From positions 1 through 64,000 of the forward strand of contig CAMDTW010000535.1 of NCBI GenBank assembly GCA_945910005.1: DNA of 64,000 nucleotides, given 5' to 3'. The notes beneath the pieces were generated by a model. The model was given only the letters and a program-made list of their open reading frames with translations, was not told the DNA's origin and searched no databases. A program made the position numbers and the translations under genes. Source of the DNA: Isoperla grammatica (Eukaryota > Arthropoda > Insecta > Plecoptera > Perlodidae). This document shows, piece by piece, positions 22,101 to 35,800 of this stretch. The first letter of the stretch is position 1. Each line of letters starts with the position of its first letter.

Positions 22101-23160
22101 ATCCCGGCCGTATGCAAGATTCCTCTTAAAACTGGAAGTTTGTGGTAGATAGACTGAAATCAGCCAATTTCTATTTTTTATGCATATTTTAACCAAATCG
22201 ACGAAAAAACTCAATTTATGCATTTTCATTATACTCTTGAAGAATGCAACCTATAATTCTTATTTTTCGACGGAGGGTGTAACTTCTATAGAAGTTATCG
22301 AAATGTGACGAAATGGACAAATTGTGCTTATTGGAGCCTGAAACGCTCTAAAACAACGATTTGTCAACTTTGGTTGAAACCCTTAGGAATCCCGGCCGTA
22401 TGCAAGATTCCTCTTAAAACTGGAAGTTTGTGGTAGATAGACTGAAATCAGCCAATTTCTATTTTTTATGCATATTTTAACCAAAAACGACGAAAAAACT
22501 CAATTTATGCATTTTCATTATACTCTTGAAGAATGCAACCTATAATTCTTATTTTTCGACGGAGGGTGTAACTTCTATAGAAGTTATCGAAATAAGACGA
22601 AATGGACAAATTGTGCTTATTGGAGCCTGAAACGCTCTTAAACAACGATTTGTCAACTTTGGTTGAAACCCTTAGGAATCCCGGCCGTATGCAAGATTCC
22701 TCTTAAAACTGGAAGTTTGTGGTAGATAGACTGAAATCAGCCTATTTCTATTTTTTATGCATATTTTACCAAAAACGACGAAAAAACTAAATTTATGCAT
22801 TTTCATTATACTCTTGAAGAATGCAACCTATAATTCTTATTTTTCGACGGAGGTTGTAACTTCTATAGAAATTATCGAAATGTGACGAAACGGACAAATT
22901 GTGCTTATTAGAGCCTGAAACGCTCTAAAACAACGATTTGTCAACTTTGGTTGAAACCCTTAGGAATCCCGGCCGTATGCAAGATTCCTCTTAAAACTGG
23001 AAGTTTGTGGTAGATAGACTGAAATCAGCCAATTTCTATTTTTTATGCATATTTTAACCAAAAACGACGAAAAAACTCAATTTATGCATTTTCATTATTC
23101 CTTTGAAGAATGCAACCTAAAATTCTTATTTTTCGACGGAGGGTGTAACTTCTATAGAAG
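19152..23160. repeat. 12-monomer higher-order repeat, copy 2 (14 monomers, two extra)
   Basis: Direct tandem copy of 15691-19151. The offset jumps from 3461 to 4039 bp between about 20730 and 21600, so two monomers (578 bp) were added there; the ATGTCTATTTTTGATGC variant accordingly appears twice (near 20729 and 21307). The match fades after about 23160, where ATGGACGAATTTTGC replaces the copy 1 sequence. Confidence 0.85.
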
Positions 23161-23569
23161 TTATCGAAATGTGACGAAATGGACGAATTTTGCTTATTGG
23201 AGCCTGAAACGCTCTAAAACAACGATTTGTCAACTTTGGTTGAAACCCTTAGGAATCCCGGCCGTATGCAAGATTCCTCTTAAAACTGGAAGTTTGTGGT
23301 AGATAGACTGAAATCAGCCAATTTCTATTTTTTATGCATATTTTAACCAAAAACGACGAAAAAACTCAATTTATGCATTTTCATTATACTCTTGAAGAAT
23401 GCAACCTATAATTCTTATTTTTCGACGGAGGGTGTAACTTCTATAGAAGTTATCGAAATGTGACGAAATGGACAAATTGTGCTTATTGGAGCCTGAAACG
23501 CTCTAAAACAACGATTTGTCAACTTTGGTTGAAACCCTTAGGAATCCCAGCCGTATGCAAGATTCCTCT

Positions 23570-25560
23570 TAAAACTGGAAGTTTGTGGTAGATAGACTGA
23601 AATCAGCCAATTTCTATTTTTTATGCATATTTTAACCAAAAACGACGAAAAAACTCAATTTATGCATTTTCATTATACTCTTGAAGAATGCAGCCTATAA
23701 TTCTTATTTTTCAACGGAGGGTGTAACTTCTATAGAAGTTATCGAAATGTGACGAAATGGACAAATTGTGCTTATTGGAGCCTGAAACGCTCTAAAACAA
23801 CGATTTGTTAACTTTGGTTGAAACCCTTAGGAATCCCGGCCGTATGCAAGATTCCTCTTAAAACTGGAAGTTTGTGGTAGATAGACTGAAATCAGCCAAT
23901 TTCTATTTTTTATGCATATTTTAACCAAAAACGACGAAAAAACTCAATTTATGCATTTTCATTATACTCTTGAAGAATGCAACCTATAATTCTTATTTTT
24001 CGACGGAGGGTGTAACTTCTATAGAAGTTATCGAAATGTGACGAAATGGACAAATTGTGCTTATTGGAGCCTGAAACGCTCTAAAACAACGAATTGTCAA
24101 CTTTGGTTGAAACCCTTAGGAATCCCGGCCGTATGCAAGATTCCTCTTAAAACTGGAAGTTTGTGGTAGATAGACTGAAATCAGCCAATTTCTATTTTTT
24201 AGCAATATTTTAACCAGAAACGACGAAAAATCTCAATTTATGCATTTTCATTATACTCTTGAAGAATGCAACCTATAATTCTTATTTTTCGACGGAGGGT
24301 GTAACTTCTATAGAAGTTATCGAAATGTGACGAAATGGACAAATTGTGCTTATTGGAGCCTGAAACGCTCTAAAACAACGATTTGTCAACTTTGGTTGAA
24401 ACCCTTCGGAATCCCAGCCGTATGCAAGATTCCTCTTAAAACTGGAAGTTTGTGGTAGATAGACTGAAATCAGCCAATTTCTATTTTGTATGCATATTTT
24501 AACCAAAAACGACGAAAAAACTCAATTTATGCATTTTCATTATACTCTTGAAGAATGCAGCCTATAATTCTTATTTTTCAACGGAGGGTGTAACTTCTAT
24601 AGAAGTTATCGAAATGTGACGAAATGGACAAATTGTGCTTATTGGAGAGCCTGAAACGCTCTAAAACAACGATTTGTTAACTTTGGTTGAAACCCTTAGG
24701 AATCCCGGCCGTATGCAAGATTCCTCTTAAAACTGGAAGTTTGTGGTAGATAGACTGAAATCAGCCAATTTCTATTTTTTATGCATATTTTAACCAAAAA
24801 CGACGAAAAAACTCAATTTATGCATTTTCATTATACTCTTGAAGAATGCAACCTATAATTCTTATTTTTCGACGGAGGGTGTAACTTCTATAGAAGTTAT
24901 CGAAATGTGACGAAATGGACAAATTGTGCTTATTGGAGCCTGAAACGCTCTAAAACAACGATTTGTCAACTTTGGTTGAAACCCTTAGGAATCCCGGCCG
25001 TATGCAAGATTCCTCTTAAAACTGGAAGTTTGTGGTAGATAGACTGAAATCAGCCAATTTCTATTTTTTATGCATATTTTAACCAGAAACGACGAAAAAA
25101 CTCAATTTATGCATTTTCATTATACTCTTGAAGAATGCAACCTATAATTCTTATTTTTCGACGGAGGGTGTAACTTCTATAGAAGTTATCGAAATGTGAC
25201 GAAATGGACAAATTGTGCTTATTGGAGCCTGAAACGCTCTAAAACAACGATTTGTCAACTTTGGTTGAAACCCTTAGGAATCCCAGCCGTATGCAAGATT
25301 CCTCTTAAAACTGGAAGTTTGTGGTAGATAGACTGAAATCAGCCAATTTCTATTTTTTATGCATATTTTAACCAAAAACGACGAAAAAACTCAATTTATG
25401 CATTTTCATTATACTCTTGAAGAATGCAGCCTATAATTCTTATTTTTCAACGGAGGGTGTAACTTCTATAGAAGTTATCGAAATGTGACGAAATGGACAA
25501 ATTGTGCTTATTGGAGCCTGAAACGCTCTAAAACAACGATATGTTAACTTTGGTTGAAAC
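23570..25560. repeat. 3-monomer local repeat
   Basis: TAACCAGAAA at 24211 and 25080 lie 869 bp apart: three monomers plus the 2-bp AG insertion near 24648. Neighbouring monomers follow the same A-A-B order, including GTTAACTTTGG variants. Confidence 0.55.
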
Positions 25561-27750
25561 CCTTAGGAATCCCGGCCGTATGCAAGATTCCTCTTAAAAC
25601 TGGAAGTTTGTGGTAGATAGACTAAAATCAGCCAATTTCTATATTTTATGCAGCTTTTAACCAAAAACGACGAAAAAACTCAATTTATGCATTTTCATTA
25701 TACTCTTGAAGAATGCAGCCTATAATTCTTATTTTTTAACGGAGGGTGTAACTTCTATAGAAGTTATCGAAATGTGACGAAATGGACAAATTGTGCTTAT
25801 TAGAGCCTGAAACGCTCTAAAACAACGATTTGTCAACTTTGGTTGAAACCCTTAGGAATCCCGGCCGTATGCAAGATTCCTCTTAAAACTGGAAGTTTGT
25901 GGTAGATAGACTGAAATCAGCCAATTTCTATATTTTATGCATATTTTAACCAAAAACGACGAAAAAACTCAATTAATGCATTTTCATTATTCCTTTGAAG
26001 AATGCAACCTATAATTCTTATTTTTTGACGGAGGGTGTAACTTCTATAGAAGTTATCGAAATGTGACGAAATGGACGAATTTTGCTTATTGGAGCCTGAA
26101 ACGCTCTAAAACAACGATTTGTCAACTTTGGTTGTAACCCTTAGGAATCCCGGCCGTATGCAAGATTCCTCTTAAAACTGGAAGTTTGTGGTAGATAGAC
26201 TGAAATCAGCCAATTTCTATATTTTATGCATATTTTAACCAAAAACGACGAAAAAACTCAATTTATGCATTTTCATTATACTCTTGAAGAATGCAACCTA
26301 TAATTCTTATTTTTCGACGGAGGGTGTAACTTCTATAGAAGTTATCGAAATGTGACGAAATGGACAAATTGTGCTAATTGGAGCCTGAAACGCTCTAAAA
26401 CAACGATTTGTCAACTTTGGTTGAAACCCTTAGGAATCCCAGCCGTATGCAAGATTCCTCTTAAAACTGGAAGTTTGTGGTAGATAGACTGAAATCAGCC
26501 AATTTCTATTTTTTATGCATATTTTAACCAAAAACGACGAAAAAACTCAATTTATGCATTTTCATTATACTCTTGAAGAATGCAGCCTATAATTCTCATT
26601 TTTCAACGGAGGGTGTAACTTCTATAGAAGTTATCGAAATGTGACGAAATGGACAAATTGTGCTTATTGGAGCCTGAAACGCTCTAAAACAACGATATGT
26701 TAACTTTGGTTGAAACCCTTAGGAATCCCGGCCGTATGCAAGATTCCTCTTAAAACTGGAAGTTTGTGGTAGATAGACTAAAATCAGCCAATTTCTATAT
26801 TTTATGCAGCTTTTAACCAAAAACGACGAAAAAACTCAATTTATGCATTTTCATTATACTCTTGAAGAATGCAGCCTATAATTCTTATTTTTTAACGGAG
26901 GGTGTAACTTCTATAGAAGTTATCGAAATGTGACGAAATGGACAAATTGTGCTTATTAGAGCCTGAAACGCTCTAAAACAACGATTTGTCAACTTTGGTT
27001 GAAACCCTTAGGAATCCCGGCCGTATGCAAGATTCCTCTTAAAACTGGAAGTTTGTGGTAGATAGACTGAAATCAGCCAATTTCTATATTTTATGCATAT
27101 TTTAACCAAAAACGACGAAAAAACTCAATTTATGCATTTTCATTATTCCTTTGAAGAATGCAACCTATAATTCTTATTTTTTGACGGAGGGTGTAACTTC
27201 TATAGAAGTTATCGAAATGTGACGAAATGGACGAATTTTGCTTATTGGAGCCTGAAACGCTCTAAAACAACGATTTGTCAACTTTGGTTGTAACCCTTAG
27301 GAATCCCGGCCGTATGCAAGATTCCTCTTAAAACTGGAAGTTTGTGGTAGATAGACTGAAATCAGCCAATTTCTATATTTTATGCATATTTTAACCAAAA
27401 ACGACGAAAAAACTCAATTTATGCATTTTCATTATACTCTTGAAGAATGCAACCTATAATTCTTATTTTTCGACGGAGGGTGTAACTTCTATAGAAGTTA
27501 TCGAAATGTGACGAAATGGACAAATTGTGCTAATTGGAGCCTGAAACGCTCTAAAACAACGATTTGTCAACTTTGGTTGAAACCCTTAGGAATCCCAGCC
27601 GTATGCAAGATTCCTCTTAAAACTGGAAGTTTGTGGTAGATAGACTGAAATCAGCCAATTTCTATTTTTTATGCATATTTTAACCAAAAACGACGAAAAA
27701 ACTCAATTTATGCATTTTCATTATACTCTTGAAGAATGCAGCCTATAATT
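25440..27750. repeat. 4-monomer higher-order repeat, two tandem copies
   Basis: Two copies offset by 1156 bp (4 x 289). Shared markers, in order: CGATATGTTAAC, CAGCTTTTAACC (25651 and 26807), ATTATTCCTTTGAAG, TTTTTTGACGG, ATGGACGAATTTTGC, GGTTGTAACCC and GTGCTAATTGG. Parts of the same block (CAGCTTTTAACC then ATTCCTTTG) recur near 44480-44830 and 53775-54120, both just downstream of the MITE insertions. Confidence 0.85.
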
Positions 27751-28290
27751 CTTATTTTTCAACGGAGGGTGTAACTTCTATAGAAGTTATCGAAATGTGA
27801 CGAAATGGACAAATTGTGCTTATTGGAGCCTGAAACGCTCTAAAACAACGATTTGTCAACTTTGGTTGAAACCCTTAGGAATCCCGGCCGTATGCAAGAT
27901 TCCTCTTAAAACTGGAAGTTTGTGGTAGATAGACTGAAATCAGCCAATGTCTATTTTTGAAGCATATTTTATCCAAAAACGAAGAAAAAACTCAATTTAT
28001 GCATTTTCATTATACTCTTGAAGAATACAACCTATAATTCTTATTTTTCGACGGAGGGTGTAACTTCTATAGAAGTTATCGAAATGTGACGAAATGGACA
28101 AATTGTGCTTATTGGAGCATGAAACGCTCTAAAACAACGATTTGTGCAATTTGGTTGAAACCCTTAGGAATCCCAGCCGTATGCAAGATTCCTCTTAAAA
28201 CTTGAAGTTTGTGGTAGATAGACTGAAATCAGCCAATTTCTATTTTTTATGGATATTTTAACCAAAAACGACGAAAAAACTCAATTTATG

Positions 28291-30891
28291 CATTTTTATT
28301 TTACTCTTGAAGAATGCAACCTATAATTCTTATTTGTCGACGGAGGGTGTAACTTCTATAGAAGTTATCGAAATGTGACGAAATGGACAAATTGTGCTTA
28401 TTGGAGCCTGAAACGCTCTAAAACAACGATTTGTGCAATTTGGTTGAAACCCTTAGGAATCCCAGCCGTATGCAAGATTCCTCTTAAAACTGGAAGTTTG
28501 TGGAAGATAGACTAAAATTAGCCAATTTCTATATTTTATGCATATTTTAACCAAAAACGACGAAAAAACTCAATTTATGCATTTTCATTATACTCTTAAA
28601 GAATGCAGCCTATAATTCTTATTTTTCAACGGAGGGTGTAACTTCTATAGAAGTTATCGAAATGTGACGAAATAGACAAATTGTGCTTATTGGAGCCTAA
28701 AACGCTCTAAAACAACGATTTGTCAACTTTGGTTGAAATCCTAAGGAATCCCGGCCGTATGCAAGATTCCTCTTAAAACTGGAAGTTTGTGGTAGATAGA
28801 CTGAAATCAGCCAATTTCTATTTTTTATGCATATTTTAACCAAAAACGACGAAAAAACTCAATTTATGCATTTTCATTATACTCTTGAAGAATGCAACCT
28901 ATAATTCTTATTTTTCGACGGAGGGTGTAACTTCTATAGAAGTTATCGAAATGTGACGAAATGGACAAATTGTGCCTATTGGAGCCGGAAGCGCTGTAAA
29001 ACAACGATTTGTCAACTTTGGTTGAAACCCTTAGGAATCCCGGCCGTATGCAAGATTCCTCTTAAAACTGGAAGTTTGTGGTAGATAGACTGAAATCAGC
29101 CAATTTCTATATGTTTTGCATATTTTAACCAAAAACGACGAAAAAACTCAATTTATGCATTTTCATTATACTCTTGAAGAATGCAACCTATAATTCTTAT
29201 TTCTCGACGGAGGGTGTTACTTCTATAGAAGTTATCGAAATGTGACGAAATGGACAAATTGTGATTATTGGAGCCTGAAACGCTCTAAAACAACGATTCG
29301 TCAACTTTGGTTGAAACCCTTAGGAATCCCGGCCGTATGCAAGATTCCTCTTATAACTGGAAGTTTGTGGTAGATAGACTAAAATCAGCCAATTTCTATT
29401 TTTTATGCATATTTTAACCAAAAACGACGAAAAAACTCAATTTATGCATTTTCATTATACTCTTGAAGAATGCAACCTATAATTCTTATTTTTCGACGGA
29501 GGGTGTAACTTCTATAGAAGTTATCGAAATGTGACGAAATGGACAAATTGTGCTTATTGGAGCCTGAAACGCTCTACAACAACGATTTGTGCAATTTGGT
29601 TGAAACCCTTAGGAATCCCAGCCGTATGCAAGATTCCTCTTAAAACTGGAAGTTTGTGGTAGATAGACTAAAATCAGCCTTTTTCTTTATTTTATGCATA
29701 TTGTAACCAAAAACGACGAAAAAACTCAATTTATGCATTTTCATAATACTCTTTCAGAATGCACACTATTATTATTATTTTTCAACGGTTGGTGTAACTT
29801 CTAAAGTAGTTATCGAAATGTGACGAAATGGACAAATTGTGCTTATTGGAGCCTGAAACGCTCTAAAACAACGATTTGTCAACTTTGGTTGAAACCCTTA
29901 GGAATCTTAGCGGTATGCAAGATTCCTCTTAAAACTGGAAGTTTGTGGTAGATAGACTGAAATCAGCCAATTTCTATATTTTATGCATATTTTAACCAAA
30001 AACGACGAAAAAACTAAATTTATGCATTTTCATTATACTCTTGAAGAATGCAGCCTATAATTCTTATTTTACAACGGAGGGTGAAACTTCTATAGAAGTT
30101 ATCGAAATGTGACAAAATGGACAAATTGTGCTTATTGGAGCCTGAAACGCTCTTAAACAACGATTTGTCAACTTTGGTTGAAACCCTTAGGAATCCCGGC
30201 CGTATGCAAGATTCCTCTTAAAACTGGAAGTTTGTGGTAGATAGACTGAAATCAGCCAATTTCTATTTTTTATGCATATTTTTACCAAAAACGACGAAAA
30301 AACTCAATTTATGCATTTTCATTATACTCTTGAAGAATGCAACCTATAATTCTTATTTTTCGACGGAGGTTGTAACTTCTATAGAAGTTATCGAAATGTG
30401 ACGAAATGGACAAATACTGCTTATTGGAGCCTGAAACGCTCTAAAACAACGATTTGTCAACTTTGGTTGAAACCCTTAGGAATCCCGGCCGTATGCAAGA
30501 TTCCTCTTAAAACTGGAAGTTTGTGGTAGATAGACTGAAATCAGCCAATGTCTATTTTTGATGCATATTTTAACCAAAAACGACGAAAAAACTCAATTAA
30601 TGCATTTTAATTATACTCTTGAAGAATGCAACCTATAATTCTTATTTTTCGACGGAGGGTGTAACTTCTATAGAAGTTATCGAAATGTGACGAAATGGAC
30701 AACTTGTGCTTATTGGAGCCTGAAACGCTCTAAAACAACGATTTGTGCAATTTGGTTGAAACCCTTAGGAATCCCAGCCGTATGCAAGATTCCTCTTAAA
30801 ACTGGAAGTTTGTGGTAGATAGACTAAAAACAGCCAATTTCTATATTTTATGCATATTGTAACCAAAAACGACGAAAAAACTCAATTTATG
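28291..30891. repeat. 9-monomer higher-order repeat, copy 1
   Basis: Unit of 2601 bp, exactly 9 x 289. Ordered markers: CATTTTTATTTTACTC (28291), TATTTGTCGACGG, TGTGCCTATT (28971), GGAAGCGCTG, GATTCGTCAAC, CTCTTATAACTGG, CCTTTTTCTTTAT, TCTTAGCGG, ACAAATACTGC and GACTAAAAACAGCC. Confidence 0.88.
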
Positions 30892-33492
30892 CATTTTTAT
30901 TTTACTCTTGAAGAATGCAACCTATAATTCTTATTTGTCGACGGAGGGTGTAACTTCTATAGAAGTTATCGAAATGTGACGAAATGGACAAATTGTGCTT
31001 ATTGGAGCCTGAAACGCTCTAAAACAACGATTTGTGCAATTTGGTTGAAACCCTTAGGAATCCCAGCCGTATGCAAGATTCCTCTTAAAACTGGAAGTTT
31101 GTGGAAGATAGACTAAAATTAGCCAATTTCTATATTTTATGCATATTTTAACCAAAAACGACGAAAAAACTCAATTTATGCATTTTCATTATACTCTTAA
31201 AGAATGCAGCCTATAATTCTTATTTTTCAACGGAGGGTGTAACTTCTATAGAAGTTATCGAAATGTGACGAAATAGACAAATTGTGCTTATTGGAGCCTA
31301 AAACGCTCTAAAACAACGATTTGTCAACTTTGGTTGAAATCCTAAGGAATCCCGGCCGTATGCAAGATTCCTCTTAAAACTGGAAGTTTGTGGTAGATAG
31401 ACTGAAATCAGCCAATTTCTATTTTTTATGCATATTTTAACCAAAAACGACGAAAAAACTCAATTTATGCATTTTCATTATACTCTTGAAGAATGCAACC
31501 TATAATTCTTATTTTTCGACGGAGGGTGTAACTTCTATAGAAGTTATCGAAATGTGACGAAATGGACAAATTGTGCCTATTGGAGCCGGAAGCGCTGTAA
31601 AACAACGATTTGTCAACTTTGGTTGAAACCCTTAGGAATCCCGGCCGTATGCAAGATTCCTCTTAAAACTGGAAGTTTGTGGTAGATAGACTGAAATCAG
31701 CCAATTTCTATATGTTTTGCATATTTTAACCAAAAACGACGAAAAAACTCAATTTATGCATTTTCATTATACTCTTGAAGAATGCAACCTATAATTCTTA
31801 TTTCTCGACGGAGGGTGTTACTTCTATAGAAGTTATCGAAATGTGACGAAATGGACAAATTGTGATTATTGGAGCCTGAAACGCTCTAAAACAACGATTC
31901 GTCAACTTTGGTTGAAACCCTTAGGAATCCCGGCCGTATGCAAGATTCCTCTTATAACTGGAAGTTTGTGGTAGATAGACTAAAATCAGCCAATTTCTAT
32001 TTTTTATGCATATTTTAACCAAAAACGACGAAAAAACTCAATTTATGCATTTTCATTATACTCTTGAAGAATGCAACCTATAATTCTTATTTTTCGACGG
32101 AGGGTGTAACTTCTATAGAAGTTATCGAAATGTGACGAAATGGACAAATTGTGCTTATTGGAGCCTGAAACGCTCTACAACAACGATTTGTGCAATTTGG
32201 TTGAAACCCTTAGGAATCCCAGCCGTATGCAAGATTCCTCTTAAAACTGGAAGTTTGTGGTAGATAGACTAAAATCAGCCTTTTTCTTTATTTTATGCAT
32301 ATTGTAACCAAAAAGTAGAAAAAACTCAATTTATGCATTTTCATAATACTCTTTCAGAATGCACACTATTATTATTATTTTTCAACGGTTGGTGTAACTT
32401 CTAAAGTAGTTATCGAAATGTGACGAAATGGACAAATTGTGCTTATTGGAGCCTGAAACGCTCTAAAACAACGATTTGTCAACTTTGGTTGAAACCCTTA
32501 GGAATCTTAGCGGTATGCAAGATTCCTCTTAAAACTGGAAGTTTGTGGTAGATAGACTGAAATCAGCCAATTTCTATATTTTATGCATATTTTAACCAAA
32601 AACGACGAAAAAACTAAATTTATGCATTTTCATTATACTCTTGAAGAATGCAGCCTATAATTCTTATTTTACAACGGAGGGTGAAACTTCTATAGAAGTT
32701 ATCGAAATGTGACAAAATGGACAAATTGTGCTTATTGGAGCCTGAAACGCTCTTAAACAACGATTTGTCAACTTTGGTTGAAACCCTTAGGAATCCCGGC
32801 CGTATGCAAGATTCCTCTTAAAACTGGAAGTTTGTGGTAGATAGACTGAAATCAGCCAATTTCTATTTTTTATGCATATTTTTACCAAAAACGACGAAAA
32901 AACTCAATTTATGCATTTTCATTATACTCTTGAAGAATGCAACCTATAATTCTTATTTTTCGACGGAGGTTGTAACTTCTATAGAAGTTATCGAAATGTG
33001 ACGAAATGGACAAATACTGCTTATTGGAGCCTGAAACGCTCTAAAACAACGATTTGTCAACTTTGGTTGAAACCCTTAGGAATCCCGGCCGTATGCAAGA
33101 TTCCTCTTAAAACTGGAAGTTTGTGGTAGATAGACTGAAATCAGCCAATGTCTATTTTTGATGCATATTTTAACCAAAAACGACGAAAAAACTCAATTAA
33201 TGCATTTTTATTATACTCTTGAAGAATGCAACCTATAATTCTTATTTTTCGACGGAGGGTGTAACTTCTATAGAAGTTATCGAAATGTGACGAAATGGAC
33301 AACTTGTGCTTATTGGAGCCTGAAACGCTCTAAAACAACGATTTGTGCAATTTGGTTGAAACCCTTAGGAATCCCAGCCGTATGCAAGATTCCTCTTAAA
33401 ACTGGAAGTTTGTGGTAGATAGACTAAAAACAGCCAATTTCTATATTTTATGCATATTGTAACCAAAAACGACGAAAAAACTCAATTTATGC
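30892..33492. repeat. 9-monomer higher-order repeat, copy 2
   Basis: Direct tandem copy of 28291-30891 at +2601 bp with all markers in order. Few differences were noticed: AAAAAGTAGAAAAAACTC near 32310 against AAAAACGACGAAAAAACTC, and CATTTTTATTATAC near 33205 against CATTTTAATTATAC. The near identity indicates a recent duplication. A diverged third version lies around 35500-38990. Confidence 0.88.
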
Positions 33493-33499
33493 ATTTTCA

Positions 33500-35800
33500 T
33501 TATACTCTTGAAGAATGCAGCCTATAATTCTTATTTTTCAACGGAGGGTGTAACTTCTATAGAAGTTATCGAAATGTACCGAAATGGACAAATTGTGCTT
33601 ATTGGAGCCTGAAACAATCTAAAACAACGATTTGTGCAATTTGGTTGAAACCCTTAGGAATCCCAGCCGTATGCAAGATTCCTCTTAAAACTGGAAGTTT
33701 GTGGTAGATAGACAAAAATCAGCCAATTTCTATATTTTATGCATATTTTTACCAAAAACGACGAAAAAACTCAATTTATGCATTTTCATTATACTCTTGA
33801 AGAATGCAGCCTATAATTCTTATTTTTCAACGGAGGGTGTAACTTCTATGGAAAATATCGAAATGTGACGAAATGGACAAATTGTGCTTATTGGAGCCTG
33901 AAACGCTCTCAAACAACGATTTGTCAACTTTGGTTGAAACCCTTAGAAATCCCGGCCGTTTGCAAGATTCCTCTTAAAACTGGAAGTTTGTGGTAGATAG
34001 ACTAAAATCAGCCAATTTCTATTTTTTATGCATATTTTAACCAAAAACGACGAAAAAACTCAATTTATGCATTTTCATTATACTCTTGAAGAATGCAACC
34101 TATAATTCTTATTTTTCGACGGAGGGTGTAACTTCTATAGAAGTTATCGAAATGTGACGAAATGGACAAATTGTGCTTATTGGAGCCTGAAACGCTCTTT
34201 AAACAACGATTTGTCAACTTTGGTTGAAACCCTTAGGAATCCCGGCCGATTGCAAGATTCCTCTTAAAACTGGAATTTTGTGGTAGATAAACTGAAATCA
34301 GCCAATTTCTATTTTTTATGCATATTTTAACCAAAAACGACGAAAAAACTCAATTTATGCATTTTCATTATACTCTTGAAGAATGCAACCTATAATTCTT
34401 ATTTTTCGACGGAGGGTGTAACTTCTATAGAAGTTATCGAAATGTGACGAAATGGACAAATTGTGCTTATTGGGGCCTGAAACGCTCTAAAACAACGATT
34501 TGTGCAATTTGGTTGAAACCCTTAGAAATCCCAGCCGTATGCAAGATTCCTCTTAAAACTGGAAGTTTGTGGTAGATAGACTGAAATCAGCCAATTTCTA
34601 TATTTTATGCATATTTTAACCAAAAACGACGAAAAAACTCAATTTATGCATTTTCATTATATTCTTGAAGAATGCAGCCTATAATTCTTATTTTTCAACG
34701 GAGGGTGTAACTTCTATAGAAGTAATCGAAATGTGACGAAATGGACAAATTGTGCTTATTGGAGCCTGAAACGCTCTAAAACAACGATTTGTCAACTTTG
34801 GTTGAAACACTTAGGAATCCCAGCTGTATGCAAGATTCCTCTTAAAACTCGAAGTTTGTGGTAGATAGACTGAAATCAGCCAATTTCTATATTTTATCCA
34901 TATTTTAACCAAAAACGACCAAAAAACTCAATTTATGCATTTTCATTATACTCTTTCAGAATGCACACTAACATTATTATTTTTCAACGGTTGGTGTAAC
35001 TTCTAAAGTAGTTATCGAAATGTGACGAAATGGACAAATTGTGCTTATTGGAGCCTGAAACGCTCTAAAACTACGATTTGTCAACTTTGGTTGAAACCCT
35101 TAGGAATCCCAGCCGTATGCAAGATTCCTCTTTAAAACTGTAAGTTTGTGGTAGATAGACTGAAATCAGCCAATTTCTATATTTTATGCATATTTTAACC
35201 AAAAACGACGAAAAAACTCAATTTATGCATTTTCATTATACTCTTGAAGAATGCAGCCTATAATTCTTATTTTTCAACGGAGGGTGTAAATTCTATAGAA
35301 GTTATCGAAATGTGACGAAATTGACAAATTGTGCTTATTGGAGCCTGAAACGCTCTAAAACAACGATTTGTCAACTTTGGTTGAAACCCTTAGGAATCCC
35401 GGCCGTATGCAAGATTCCTCTTAAAACTGGAAGTTTGTGGTAGATAGACTGAAATCAGCCAATTTCTATTTTTTATGCATATTTTAACCAAAAACGACGA
35501 AAAAACTCAATTTATGCATTTTCATTTTACTCTTGAAGAATGCAACCTATAATTCTTATTTGTCGACGGAGGGTGTAACTTCTATAGAAGTTATCAAAAT
35601 GTGACGAAATGGACAAATCGTGCTTATTGGAGCCTGAAACGCTCAAAAACAACGATTTGTGCAATTTGGTTGAAACCCTTAGGAATCCCAGCCGTATGCA
35701 AGATTCCTCTTAAAACTGGACGTTTGTGGTAGATAGACTAAAATCAGCCAATTTCTATATTTTATGCATATTTTAACCAAAAACGACGAAAAAACTCAAT
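33500..35800. repeat. 19-monomer-scale repeat, copy 1
   Basis: Ordered markers: GAAATGTACC (33571), CCCGGCCGAT (34241), TTGGGGCCTG, GAAGTAATCG, GAAACACTTAGG, CAGCTGTATGC, AAACTCGAAG, AACTGTAAG, GTGTAAATTC, GAAATTGAC and TTTGTCGACGG. The same order returns 5492-5493 bp downstream and in part near 46.3 and 50.4 kb. Confidence 0.8.
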
